From Thermococcus sp. (GTDB lineage: Archaea > Methanobacteriota_B > Thermococci > Thermococcales > Thermococcaceae), in assembly GCA_015522395.1 (NCBI GenBank), contig WAMH01000203.1, positions 1 through 16,674 of the forward strand: a stretch of 16,674 nucleotides of DNA. The letters are read 5' to 3'. A program made the position numbers and the translations under genes. How positions within the stretch are numbered: the first letter of the stretch is position 1; the number at the start of each line of letters is the position of its first letter. This document shows, in pieces, positions 7,261 to 13,985 of this stretch. Below the pieces are notes generated by a model. The model was not told where the DNA came from, did no database searches, and was given only the letters and a program-made list of their open reading frames with translations.

Positions 7261-8783
7261 CACTGACCACCTCCCGCGGCGCTTACCGCTGGAGCAGGAT
7301 TCGAGGTAACGTCGCCCTCAACAGGCTCAGGCCCTTCTCTGACGAGCTTCTTGACGAAGTGGAGCCAGATGTAGAACAGCAGCAGGTAGACAACGACGAA
7401 GCCTATGAGGGTTATCAGCACGCTGGTCGCCGAGACGTTTGGCGAGGCACCGTTGTTGACCGTCACCATGCCCCAGACCATCCAGGGCTGCCTGCCGACT
7501 TCGTGGGTGAACCAGCCGGCCTCACCGGCAAGCCACGGGAGCGGAAGCGTGACGACGAGCACCTTGAGGAACCAGCGGGCGTCGTAGAGCCTGCCGAGGA
7601 GGAGCAGAAGCACTCCAAGGCCGCCGATGGCTATGAAGAGCGTTCCGAGGCCGACCATGACGCGGTAGGCGTAGAACATGAAGGCAACGGGCACGGACTT
7701 CTCGAGGACCTGAACCATTTTCTCGTTCGCGTCGGGATCGTTCGGGTTGATGCCGTAGGCCTTCATTATGCTGTCAACCACCTGCTTCTTGACCTTCTCG
7801 TTTGCGTAGTTCGGGTTGTTGAGAACCTGCTGATACCAGACGTACTCGGCCGCATCATGCAGGCCCATTACCTTCGCGTTCCAGTCACCGAAGGACAACC
7901 AGCTCAGCAGCTTGGGGATCTCAATGGCGTACTTTATCTGCTGGTTCTTCTCGTCAACGATGCCAAAGACCACCATCGGGGCACCAACCGTGGTGTGGTA
8001 AAGTCCCTCGTCCGCGGCCAGCTTCGTCGGCTGGTACTGGGCTATAACCCTTCCCTCCTCGTGACCGGTAGGATAGAGCTGGATCACTGAACTTATTGCG
8101 AGAACGACGATTCCTATCGCCACTGCCGAGCGCGCTACCTGGACGTGTCTCTTCTTGAGAAGGTAGTAGGCTCCAACAGCCGCAACTATGTAGGCTCCGG
8201 TTATTATCGCGGAGTTGATGGTGTGGGTATATTCGGAAACCAAGAGCGGGTTGAAGACCGCCTTCATGAAGTTCGTGAGCTCTGCCCTCGGGCCGAGGGG
8301 AGTGTCCCTGATGATGTAGGCGCTCGGAACCTGCTGCCAGCTGTTGGCTATGAGAATCCAGAGACCAGAAAGTGCCGAACCTAGAGAGACAAAAAACGCT
8401 GCAATCCAGCTTATGACCCTCGGAAGTCTGTCCATGCCGAAGAGCAGGACGCCAAGGAACGTCGATTCAAGGGCGAAGGCGAAGAGCCCCTCGAGCATCA
8501 GCGGAGGCCCGAAGATAGAGCCAACGAACATTGAGTAGTTCGCCCAGTTCGCTCCAAACTCGAACTCCATGACGATCCCAGTTGGAACACCGAGGACGAA
8601 GAAGACACCGAGCCACTTGCTGAAGAACTTTGCCGCCTTATACCACTGCTCCTCGTTGGTTATCACTGCCATGGTCCAGAGCAGGAACACCATGAAACCC
8701 ATACCTATGCTCGCGGGCACGAAAATCCAATGGTAGCCCGCGGTGAGTGCAAACTGAATCCTCGAGAGTGTTACCGGGTCCAT
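7260..8783 (-). CDS. cydA: Cytochrome bd oxidase subunit I
   Basis: At 507 residues this is a full-length CydA. The heme ligands are in place by comparison with E. coli: His18 (heme b595), His187 in EYTHTI and Met377 in YRVMVGLG (heme b558). The acidic pair is Glu98 (LEG) and Glu106 (LES), Lys254 and Glu259 of the quinol loop (PTKLAADEG) are kept, and GRQPW lies at 430-434. A long insertion in the loop before Met377 suggests the long Q-loop type. An added Pro/Ala/Gly tail (about 480-507) ends the protein. It oxidises quinol and reduces O2 to water at the membrane and needs hemes b and d. The ATG at 8783 has GGAGGTGA 6 nt upstream, and a promoter lies about 55 nt before it. It overlaps cydB by one base. 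Confidence 0.98.
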   Translation of the reverse strand: MDPVTLSRIQFALTAGYHWIFVPASIGMGFMVFLLWTMAVITNEEQWYKAAKFFSKWLGVFFVLGVPTGIVMEFEFGANWANYSMFVGSIFGPPLMLEGLFAFALESTFLGVLLFGMDRLPRVISWIAAFFVSLGSALSGLWILIANSWQQVPSAYIIRDTPLGPRAELTNFMKAVFNPLLVSEYTHTINSAIITGAYIVAAVGAYYLLKKRHVQVARSAVAIGIVVLAISSVIQLYPTGHEEGRVIAQYQPTKLAADEGLYHTTVGAPMVVFGIVDEKNQQIKYAIEIPKLLSWLSFGDWNAKVMGLHDAAEYVWYQQVLNNPNYANEKVKKQVVDSIMKAYGINPNDPDANEKMVQVLEKSVPVAFMFYAYRVMVGLGTLFIAIGGLGVLLLLLGRLYDARWFLKVLVVTLPLPWLAGEAGWFTHEVGRQPWMVWGMVTVNNGASPNVSATSVLITLIGFVVVYLLLFYIWLHFVKKLVREGPEPVEGDVTSNPAPAVSAAGGGQ

Positions 8784-8827
8784 TCCACGTCACCTCCGGG
8801 TTTGTCCCTCAAACTTTCAATACCAAC

Positions 8828-8860
8828 ATCCAAACTTATAATGTTTTCGGGTATCCAAAC
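8828..8860 (-). repeat. Direct repeat GTTTGGAT flanking the cydA TATA box
   Basis: On the minus strand GTTTGGAT occurs at 8860-8853 and again at 8835-8828, 25 bases apart, one copy on each side of the BRE/TATA element. The same stretch contains AAAC-N7-GTTT (8832-8846 on the plus strand) centred on the TATA box. The spacing is suitable for a regulator controlling the oxidase promoter, but no known consensus is matched. Confidence 0.45.
8835..8849 (-). promoter_or_regulatory. BRE/TATA promoter of cydAB
   Basis: On the minus strand CGAAAACA (BRE-like) runs into ATTATAAG (8835-8842). The predicted start of transcription is near 8813, giving a leader of about 30 nt before the cydA ATG. It makes cydAB a separate unit from the small upstream membrane protein gene. 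Confidence 0.65.
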
Positions 8861-8874
8861 ATGGTTCATCGACG

Positions 8875-8889
8875 AAAAACGAAAAATTT
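8875..8889 (-). terminator. T-run terminator after the small membrane protein gene
   Basis: The minus strand has AATTTTTCGTTTTTCG, two five-T tracts, starting about 10 nt after the stop codon at 8900. It ends the small transcript before the cydA promoter. Confidence 0.6.
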
Positions 8890-8899
8890 GGGAAGGGAA

Positions 8900-9103
8900 C
8901 TAACTTTTAACCTTCGGCTTCGTGAAGAACCCTTCACCGTGGACCTCAGCCTCGTAGAGAACGAAGCCCACCGTAAAGAGCATCCCGGCAATTATCCATA
9001 CAACGTTGTGCGCCAGGAACGCTATCAACACGAACAGCAGTGTCAGTGTTATGGCAACGAGGCCGTAGACCACTTCCTTCCCGGTTTCTATTTCCACCGC
9101 CAT
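8900..9103 (-). CDS. Small two-helix membrane protein upstream of cydAB, function unknown
   Basis: This gene encodes 67 residues: a short polar N-terminus, two predicted membrane helices (about 11-31 and 34-51) joined by a tight AHN turn, and a charged tail with Glu51, Glu53 and His55 ending in KPKVKS. The ATG at 9103 has GGTGAT at 5-nt spacing, a BRE/TATA promoter about 35-50 nt upstream and a T-run terminator after the stop, so it is a real transcription unit. I do not recognise the family. Position next to cydAB suggests an accessory subunit or assembly helper, as CydX or CydS are in bacteria, but those have one helix and no visible likeness. This is inference. Confidence 0.75.
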   Translation of the reverse strand: MAVEIETGKEVVYGLVAITLTLLFVLIAFLAHNVVWIIAGMLFTVGFVLYEAEVHGEGFFTKPKVKS

Positions 9104-9137
9104 GGCGCATCACCGCCCATCCTTTTCGCTCCCTGTT

Positions 9138-9152
9138 CTTATATCCCTTTCG
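9138..9152 (-). promoter_or_regulatory. BRE/TATA promoter of the small membrane protein gene
   Basis: The minus strand has CGAAAGGG followed at once by ATATAAG (9138-9144). Transcription should start near 9115, leaving a very short leader before the ATG at 9103. It is divergent from the promoter at 9188. Confidence 0.7.
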
Positions 9153-9156
9153 CCTG

Positions 9157-9177
9157 TTAGGGTTTCCGAACCCCTAA
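9157..9177. promoter_or_regulatory. Palindrome midway between two divergent promoters, candidate operator
   Basis: A perfect dyad GGGTT-N4-AACCC (9160-9173) lies between the two BRE elements. It is extended by TTA on the left and TAA on the right, offset by one base. A regulator here could touch both the small membrane protein promoter and the SQR operon promoter. It resembles but does not match the Thermococcales SurR site (GTT-N3-AAC), because the spacer is one base too long. Confidence 0.5.
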
Positions 9178-9187
9178 GGTGCGAGAA

Positions 9188-9203
9188 TCAAAAGGGTTAA
9201 ATA
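9188..9203 (+). promoter_or_regulatory. BRE/TATA promoter of the SQR-hemH-prenyl synthase operon
   Basis: An A/G-rich BRE (ATCAAAAGG) precedes TTAAATA (9197-9203). Transcription should start near 9225, after a T-run, leaving about 28 nt to the ATG at 9253. GGAGGTG at 9241-9247 is the ribosome binding site. Confidence 0.65.
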
Positions 9204-9252
9204 CCCCAACTTCCCAATTTTTTTAGACCAACCTAACTGAGGAGGTGTGACC

Positions 9253-10401
9253 ATGGCAAGGGTTCTGATACTCGGCGGTGGAACCGCCGGACTGGTGGCA
9301 GGAAGGTACCTGAAGGCTGAAGCGGATAGACTTGGCATCGATTTGGATGTCACAATGGTGACCGCGAGCGAGAGGCACTACATGCCCCCGCTCTTCATGG
9401 AGGTAGCTTTAGGCTCCGCCTCCGCCGATGAGACCTGGGCGCCGATAAAGAACGCGGAAAAGGTATACGGCTTTAAGGTTGAGGTCGACAGGGTCACCGA
9501 GATCGACCTCGCCAACAGGCAGGTTAAAACTGAAGGCGGAAAGACCTACGACTACGACTATCTGTTTCTTGGACTCGGTGTCAAGTACGTCTGGGACAAG
9601 TACAAGGGCATGAGCGAGTACGGCTATCACAACTACACCCTCGAGGGAGCGCTTGAGCTTCACAAAGCCCTCTCCGAGTTCAAGGGCGGGAAGATAGTCA
9701 TCTACACCCCGGAGGGGCCGCACCGCTGTGGTATATACCCCTACGAGATGAGCCTCAACCTCAGGATGTACTTCGAGCACCGCGGTATTGAAAACGTCGA
9801 GATAACCGTCGTCCACCCTGATAAGAGACCCGGAATCGGCCTTGGACCCGACCTGGTCAGGTTCTTCGAGAGGGAGATGGAGAAGGCCAACGTTAAGTTC
9901 ATCCACAACGAGGGCCACGTCGAGATAACGCCGGACAAGGTGGTAACCAAGAACGCGGAAGTTGACTACGACCTGCTCATCAAGATACCGCCCATAGCGA
10001 TTCCCGACGTCATGTCCTTCATGGCGAGCGAGAAGGACCCGCGCTGGGCGAAGGTAATCGGCCCGGACTTCCGCTATCCCGACTACGACGAGGTCTACAT
10101 CGTCAGCGAAGCGAGCATGCCGCCGCTCGGACTTCTAACAGCGGGAGTTCCGCTTCACAACGCTTCAATCGTTGCGGCAACCAGCATTCTCCACAGGATA
10201 CACGGCGGCTATCCAGTGGCTGAATACGCCCCGACCATGTGCGTTGGCCACGGCTACAACACCGGCTTCTCAGGAAACTGCGAGTACGAGTGGGCTGGGA
10301 GCAAGTACAAGCGCGAGTGCTACCTCCTCGTCAAGAGTCCGCTCGTGAGGCTGATGAAGGACTCGTTCTACAGGGGCTGGCTTGACAGTTTGAGGCTGTG
10401 A
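9253..10401 (+). CDS. Sulfide:quinone oxidoreductase-like FAD flavoprotein
   Basis: This is a 382-residue protein of the SQR/flavocytochrome c sulfide dehydrogenase/NDH-2 superfamily. It has an N-terminal FAD motif GGGTAG (8-13), the second strand motif YDYLFLGLG (101-109), and the SQR-type redox cysteine Cys159 in EGPHRCGIYPYE. A C-terminal cysteine, Cys330 in TMCVGHG, is the likely partner; Cys343 and Cys356 are further options. No cysteine occurs before 159, so the first of the three cysteines of the Aquifex-type enzyme is absent. It would sit on the inner membrane face, anchored by the aromatic C-terminal segment, and pass electrons from sulfide to quinone. ATG 9253 lies 5 nt after GGAGGTG. 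A DUF1641 gene follows, as in known archaeal SQR loci. A different donor remains possible. Confidence 0.87.
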   Translation: MARVLILGGGTAGLVAGRYLKAEADRLGIDLDVTMVTASERHYMPPLFMEVALGSASADETWAPIKNAEKVYGFKVEVDRVTEIDLANRQVKTEGGKTYDYDYLFLGLGVKYVWDKYKGMSEYGYHNYTLEGALELHKALSEFKGGKIVIYTPEGPHRCGIYPYEMSLNLRMYFEHRGIENVEITVVHPDKRPGIGLGPDLVRFFEREMEKANVKFIHNEGHVEITPDKVVTKNAEVDYDLLIKIPPIAIPDVMSFMASEKDPRWAKVIGPDFRYPDYDEVYIVSEASMPPLGLLTAGVPLHNASIVAATSILHRIHGGYPVAEYAPTMCVGHGYNTGFSGNCEYEWAGSKYKRECYLLVKSPLVRLMKDSFYRGWLDSLRL

Positions 10402-10411
10402 GGTGGTGAAG

Positions 10412-10834
10412 ATGAGCGAGCTTACCCTTACCCCCGAAGAGGTTGCGGCCGTTAGGGAGCTGGCAGAGGTGGCGCTTGCCCTCAAGAAGGGCGGAACGCT
10501 GGGCATACTCAAGTCCATGACCGAGAACGGCGACAAGCTTCTCGAGACGATAGCCGAGGAGAAGGCCCTTCTCAGATTGGTAGGCGTCGGAAGCGCCGCC
10601 CTCGAACCCGTCAGGGAGCTTGAAACCGCTGAGGTCAGGGAGATAAGCTGGAACACCGAGGAACTCGTTGGGGCGCTCCTCAAGGCCCTAGCAAGAACCA
10701 ACCCGAAGGAAGTCCCCAGAGTCGGCATGACGGCTGCCCTCGGCTACCTCCGCGATGAAGATGTGCAAAAGGGGCTCGGCTTCCTCCTAGTCCTCGCGAA
10801 GAACCTTGGAGCGGCTCTGAACGGCAAGCTCTGA
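10412..10834 (+). CDS. DUF1641 protein, SQR partner
   Basis: This encodes a 140-residue, mostly helical protein without signal or membrane segments. The C-terminal DEDVQKGLGFLLVLAKNLGAAL stretch is the recognisable DUF1641 core. Small DUF1641 proteins commonly follow archaeal and bacterial SQR genes, and also some formate dehydrogenase genes, which supports the assignment of the preceding flavoprotein; their biochemical role is not established. The start is ATG 10412, 6 nt after GAGGTG, which overlaps the SQR stop region, so the two should be translated together. An in-frame GTG at 10403 is less well placed. Confidence 0.85.
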   Translation: MSELTLTPEEVAAVRELAEVALALKKGGTLGILKSMTENGDKLLETIAEEKALLRLVGVGSAALEPVRELETAEVREISWNTEELVGALLKALARTNPKEVPRVGMTAALGYLRDEDVQKGLGFLLVLAKNLGAALNGKL

Positions 10835-10850
10835 CCCTTTCCTTCTTTTC

Positions 10851-10858
10851 GGAGGTGG
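10851..10858 (+). promoter_or_regulatory. Ribosome binding site setting the TTG start of ferrochelatase
   Basis: GGAGGTGG stands about 5 nt before TTG 10863. It fixes a non-ATG start for the chelatase, since the translated product from this TTG begins exactly where the family begins. A pyrimidine-rich stretch just before it (10836-10850) could cause partial termination. Confidence 0.7.
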
Positions 10859-10862
10859 AACC

Positions 10863-11756
10863 TTGAGGGTTCTGTTCACCTATATGGGCGCTCCCACGGA
10901 ACCTGATGAAATCGAGGACTTCATATTCCGCTTTCTCTACGATGTAAGGCACCACATAGGCCTCGACGTTCCCGGAGCGAAGGCGATAATCAAGGGCATA
11001 GCCAAGGTTCGCGCGAGACAGGTAAGGGAGCACTACGCGGTCATGGGCGGCAGAAGCCCGCTCGTCGATTACATGAACGAGATAGCGAAGGCCGTGAGCG
11101 AAAAGACGGGCCACGAGATAAGGCTCGGCATGTGCTACTCGAGGCCGCTTTTGGAGGAACTGAACTGGGACTTCGATTTAATCTTCCCGCTCTACCACGT
11201 TTACTCAAGCTCGACGACGGAGCGCTGCCTGGTCAAGATACGGGAACTCTTCGGCGAGAAGCCCTACGTAAAGGAGTGGTGGGGCAACGAGAAGTTCGTC
11301 CGCTGGGTTCAGAGAAACATTGAGAGAGGATTAAAGGAGAGCGGCTTTGAGAATCCCTACATCATCCTCAGCGTCCACAGCCTGCCGAAGAGGGTAATCG
11401 ACGAGGGCGACCCCTATGAGAAGAGCCACAGGGAGCTGGCGGAGAGGGCGATGAAGGCCTTCGACATGCCCTGGGAGATAGCCTTCCAGAGCCGCTTTGG
11501 CAAGGGCGAGTGGCTCGGCCCGGGGGTTCCCGAGGTTTTAGAGAGGCTGAAATCGGAGGGGGTCAAAGGAGTCCTCGTTTACCCGCTCAGCTTCCTCGTG
11601 GAGAACGTTGAAACGCTCTACGAACTCGATGTGGAGTACAAAGAGGTCGCGGATCGGCTCGGTCTGAAATATTACCGGGCCAAACTGAACCACCGTGACC
11701 CTCTCCTTAGCGAGGCCATAGCGGAGGTGATTGATGATGCCGGTTACGAGAACTGA
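10863..11756 (+). CDS. hemH: Ferrochelatase (proto- or coproporphyrin type)
   Basis: This is a 297-residue class II chelatase. It contains GGRSPL (62-67), LYHVYSSSTT (110-119), the catalytic histidine His172 in LSVHSLP with GDPY following (182-185), SRFGKGEWLGP (210-220), and the metal-site glutamate Glu250 in VENVETLYELD. His172 and Glu250 correspond to His183 and Glu264 of the B. subtilis enzyme; the usual Asp-His just before that glutamate is Glu-Asn here. It inserts Fe2+ into a porphyrin to make heme, which CydA needs. The start is TTG with a strong ribosome binding site. No other tetrapyrrole-building genes (hemA-hemE) are in the window, so the porphyrin may come from elsewhere in the genome or from outside the cell. 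A different metal or tetrapyrrole cannot be excluded. Confidence 0.92.
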   Translation: MRVLFTYMGAPTEPDEIEDFIFRFLYDVRHHIGLDVPGAKAIIKGIAKVRARQVREHYAVMGGRSPLVDYMNEIAKAVSEKTGHEIRLGMCYSRPLLEELNWDFDLIFPLYHVYSSSTTERCLVKIRELFGEKPYVKEWWGNEKFVRWVQRNIERGLKESGFENPYIILSVHSLPKRVIDEGDPYEKSHRELAERAMKAFDMPWEIAFQSRFGKGEWLGPGVPEVLERLKSEGVKGVLVYPLSFLVENVETLYELDVEYKEVADRLGLKYYRAKLNHRDPLLSEAIAEVIDDAGYEN

Positions 11757-11775
11757 AAGCGTGGGGGTGAGGGAG

Positions 11776-12111
11776 ATGGGAAGTTTCACCGATGCCTTCA
11801 TAGCATACATAATGGGCTTCGTCGGCGGAATCCCGATACTCCTGATGAAGGATTCGAGCGAGTTCATGAGGAAGCACGCCGCCTACTCAAGCGTCATGGG
11901 CTTCTTCGCCTGGCTCGCCTTCATGGCCCTCTGGCACATGCCGGTTAACACAGAGTACCCGCACTTCGGGCCGGCCATGTACGTGGTCTACGCCTGGTTA
12001 CTCTATGCCGCCTTCGGCATCTGGAAGGCAGTTAGGGGCGAACTCTACAGAATTCCCCTAATAGACGGCATGGCAGAAAAGCTCATTAAGGCCATTGAAC
12101 CAGCTGTGTGA
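11776..12111 (+). CDS. Small DUF4870/Tic20-like membrane protein
   Basis: These 111 residues have three predicted membrane helices (about 5-24, 40-57 and 70-88). The SSEFMRKHAAYSSVMG linker and the closing KAVRGELYRIPL resemble DUF4870-type small membrane proteins, which have a similar FxRxHA segment and a GExYRYP ending. Function is not known. The start is ATG 11776, preceded by GGGGGTG with 6-nt spacing. Alternative ATGs at 11734 and 11737 also have a GGAGGTG upstream (inside the end of hemH) and would add a polar leader of about 14 residues overlapping hemH. It lies 20 bases after hemH and 10 before the next gene, clearly in the same operon. Confidence 0.75.
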   Translation: MGSFTDAFIAYIMGFVGGIPILLMKDSSEFMRKHAAYSSVMGFFAWLAFMALWHMPVNTEYPHFGPAMYVVYAWLLYAAFGIWKAVRGELYRIPLIDGMAEKLIKAIEPAV

Positions 12112-12120
12112 GGGAAACCC

Positions 12121-13089
12121 ATGAGAAAAGCCGCGGTCGTTTCACTCCTCCTACTCCTCCTTTTGGCCCCGCACGTCCGGGCGGGGAACCCAAGCGTTTT
12201 CATGGGAAAGTTCATAGAGGCCTTCAACACCGGCAACTACTCACTGATAGAGCCCTACATGAGCGAGGAACTAAAAGACCAGTTCACAGAGGATTATTTC
12301 CACCAGATAAGGGAGTTCACGCTCGACAACTACGGGAAGCTGGAGGGCTACGCGCTGATCTCCAACTCGACCGAGGGGGACCTTCAGAAGTTCGAGTACA
12401 CGGTTCACTGCGAAAAAGGCTCCTTCCCCGTTCTCTTAGCCTACAAAAACGACCAGCTCGTTGGCATTGCCCTGGGCATAAAAGCGAGGCCCAATCCGGC
12501 GGGAATGCTCCTCATGATGCTCGGCTCTTTGATATCGCTTGGAGCGCTCTACTACTGGAGAAGAAGGATTGAAACGGCGGAGTTCGTTATGGGCGCCGGA
12601 ATAGCCCTCGGCCTCTCGGTGATCCTCCCTTTCTACTCTATCGCCACGCTCGGGATGAGCAGAACCGCCGGAATTTTAACGACGGCGCTCCTCACAGCCA
12701 TAACCATCGAAGGCTCGAAGTACTACTTCTCCCGGAACAGGGACGGCCTCTCGCTCGGACTCGGCTTCGGGGTTGGCAAGTACATCCTCCTTGCTATAGG
12801 AACCTTCGTTGCCACGAACTTCATAATGAAACTCCCTGTCTCGTTCTCAGGGGGATTGGCCTACGCATTCCTCAGCGCCCTGGTATTCACGGCTTTCCAC
12901 GGGATAAGCGCGATGCTCTACTCCTCCGGAAGGCTTCAGTATCCGGTGATTTTCACGGCCTTTGAGTTCCCGGCCCTAGCGCTGATGTCGCTCGGACAAC
13001 CGGCCCTTGGAATTGGACTCGCTGTGCTGGCGTTCGTCACAGGGCTCTATCTGGAGGGAGGACAATGGAATCGCTTGACGAGAAGTTAA
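12121..13089 (+). CDS. DUF3887-like exported domain fused to a YhfC-like multi-helix membrane domain
   Basis: The 322-residue product has three parts: a signal-like helix (MRKAAVVSLLLLLLLAPHVRA), an outside-facing alpha/beta domain (about 24-120: FMGKFIEAFNTGNYSLIEPYM to ...VGIALGI) that resembles DUF3887, and a C-terminal membrane domain of about seven or eight helices (125-312). The latter has IEGSKYYFSR (196-205) followed by GLSLGLGFGVGKY and AFHGISAMLY (His260), reminiscent of YhfC-type putative intramembrane proteases (glutamate, then a histidine). The usual double glutamate is reduced to Glu197, so activity is doubtful. The domain pairing is seen; the function is not known. It starts 9 nt after the upstream stop and overlaps the prenyl synthase gene by 25 bases. 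Confidence 0.7.
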   Translation: MRKAAVVSLLLLLLLAPHVRAGNPSVFMGKFIEAFNTGNYSLIEPYMSEELKDQFTEDYFHQIREFTLDNYGKLEGYALISNSTEGDLQKFEYTVHCEKGSFPVLLAYKNDQLVGIALGIKARPNPAGMLLMMLGSLISLGALYYWRRRIETAEFVMGAGIALGLSVILPFYSIATLGMSRTAGILTTALLTAITIEGSKYYFSRNRDGLSLGLGFGVGKYILLAIGTFVATNFIMKLPVSFSGGLAYAFLSALVFTAFHGISAMLYSSGRLQYPVIFTAFEFPALALMSLGQPALGIGLAVLAFVTGLYLEGGQWNRLTRS

Positions 13090-13985
13090 TAGAGACACTC
13101 GACGGCAGCGTTGAGCTCGCCAAGAGGATAGGTGAGTACGTTATAAGAAGCGGGGGAAAGAGGATAAGACCCCGCATAACCCTTGCCGTTTCTAAAGGCC
13201 TCGGCCTCGATGAGGAAGACGCCCTCGACCTTGCTTCCTCCATCGAACTTATCCACACCGCCAGCTTAATCCACGACGACGTGATAGATTTGGCCGAGAA
13301 GAGGAGGAACAGCCCCACCGTTCCAATGCAGTGGGGGCCGGAATTAGCGGTTCTCAGCGGCGACTTTCTGTTCGTGAGGGCGCTCCGCATAATAGCCTCG
13401 AAGCGAACCGAGATGGTCGACTACGTCGCGAAGGTCGTCGAGGAGATGGTGAAGGCCGAGATCCTCCAGGAGGCCGTCAGGGGGAGTGTGCACCTCGACG
13501 TCGGCACCTACTACAGAATAATCGACGGGAAGACCGGAAGGCTCTTCGGGGCCTCCTTTGCCTTGCCAGCTTACTTCCTCGAGAAACCTTTCTGGAAGGA
13601 GCTTGACAGGGCAGGAACCCTCATCGGCAGGGCTTTCCAGATACTGGACGATGTCCTCGACTACTTCCCTGGAACCGGTAAGGACCGCTTTAAGGACCTC
13701 TTGAACGGGAAGACGACGCTTCCTCTCATACTCTACACGGAACACTACGGCTCGTCCCTCGTGGAGGGAACCCTGCTCCAGCCAACGGAGGAGAACCTGC
13801 TGAACCTCTTCGGCAGAATGAACGAGAAGGGAGCCTTCAGGGAGGCGGTGGAAACCGCTAAAACCTTTCTGAACGAGGCGCTTGAATCGATAGAGAAACT
13901 CCCCTTTGACTCGTCCGAGGTTGTATCCCTCATCGAGGACTACTTTGAAGGCGTCTTTGCAAGGTTCGAAAAAACCGGTGGATGA
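13065..13985 (+). CDS. Long-chain polyprenyl diphosphate synthase (quinone side-chain type)
   Basis: This is a 306-residue trans-prenyl synthase with both aspartate motifs: DDVID (71-75, with RR at 80-81) and DDVLD (195-199), plus GGKRIRP (30-36), KTGRLFG (156-162) and GKTTLPLIL (215-223). Ala66 and Ser67, the fifth and fourth residues before the first motif, are small. In this family that permits long chains, unlike the Phe/Tyr of farnesyl or geranylgeranyl synthases. The overall pattern is close to IspB/HepT, which make the tails of ubiquinone and menaquinone. The start ATG has GGAGGGAGG upstream and lies within the end of the previous gene, so it is operon-linked to SQR and hemH. Chain length and end use (quinone, or possibly a heme substituent) are inferred. 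Confidence 0.88.
   Translation: MESLDEKLIETLDGSVELAKRIGEYVIRSGGKRIRPRITLAVSKGLGLDEEDALDLASSIELIHTASLIHDDVIDLAEKRRNSPTVPMQWGPELAVLSGDFLFVRALRIIASKRTEMVDYVAKVVEEMVKAEILQEAVRGSVHLDVGTYYRIIDGKTGRLFGASFALPAYFLEKPFWKELDRAGTLIGRAFQILDDVLDYFPGTGKDRFKDLLNGKTTLPLILYTEHYGSSLVEGTLLQPTEENLLNLFGRMNEKGAFREAVETAKTFLNEALESIEKLPFDSSEVVSLIEDYFEGVFARFEKTGG

Noticed and set aside
7359..8090. A 243-residue open frame on the plus strand opposite cydA
   Set aside because: It is antisense to conserved CydA sequence, lacks a recognisable domain or promoter, and has the unnatural composition of a mirror frame.
9160..9173. SurR binding site in the divergent promoter
   Set aside because: The published SurR core is GTT-N3-AAC; here the spacer is four bases, so I list it only as an unidentified palindrome.
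9253..10401. Type II NADH dehydrogenase as identity of the flavoprotein
   Set aside because: The conserved cysteine in GPHRCGIYP, the C-terminal cysteine in TMCVGHG and the DUF1641 neighbour fit SQR better; NDH-2 lacks this pair.
13065..13985. Geranylgeranyl diphosphate synthase for membrane lipids
   Set aside because: Ala and Ser before the first aspartate motif, and the close IspB/HepT pattern, favour longer products; the operon context also points to quinone.
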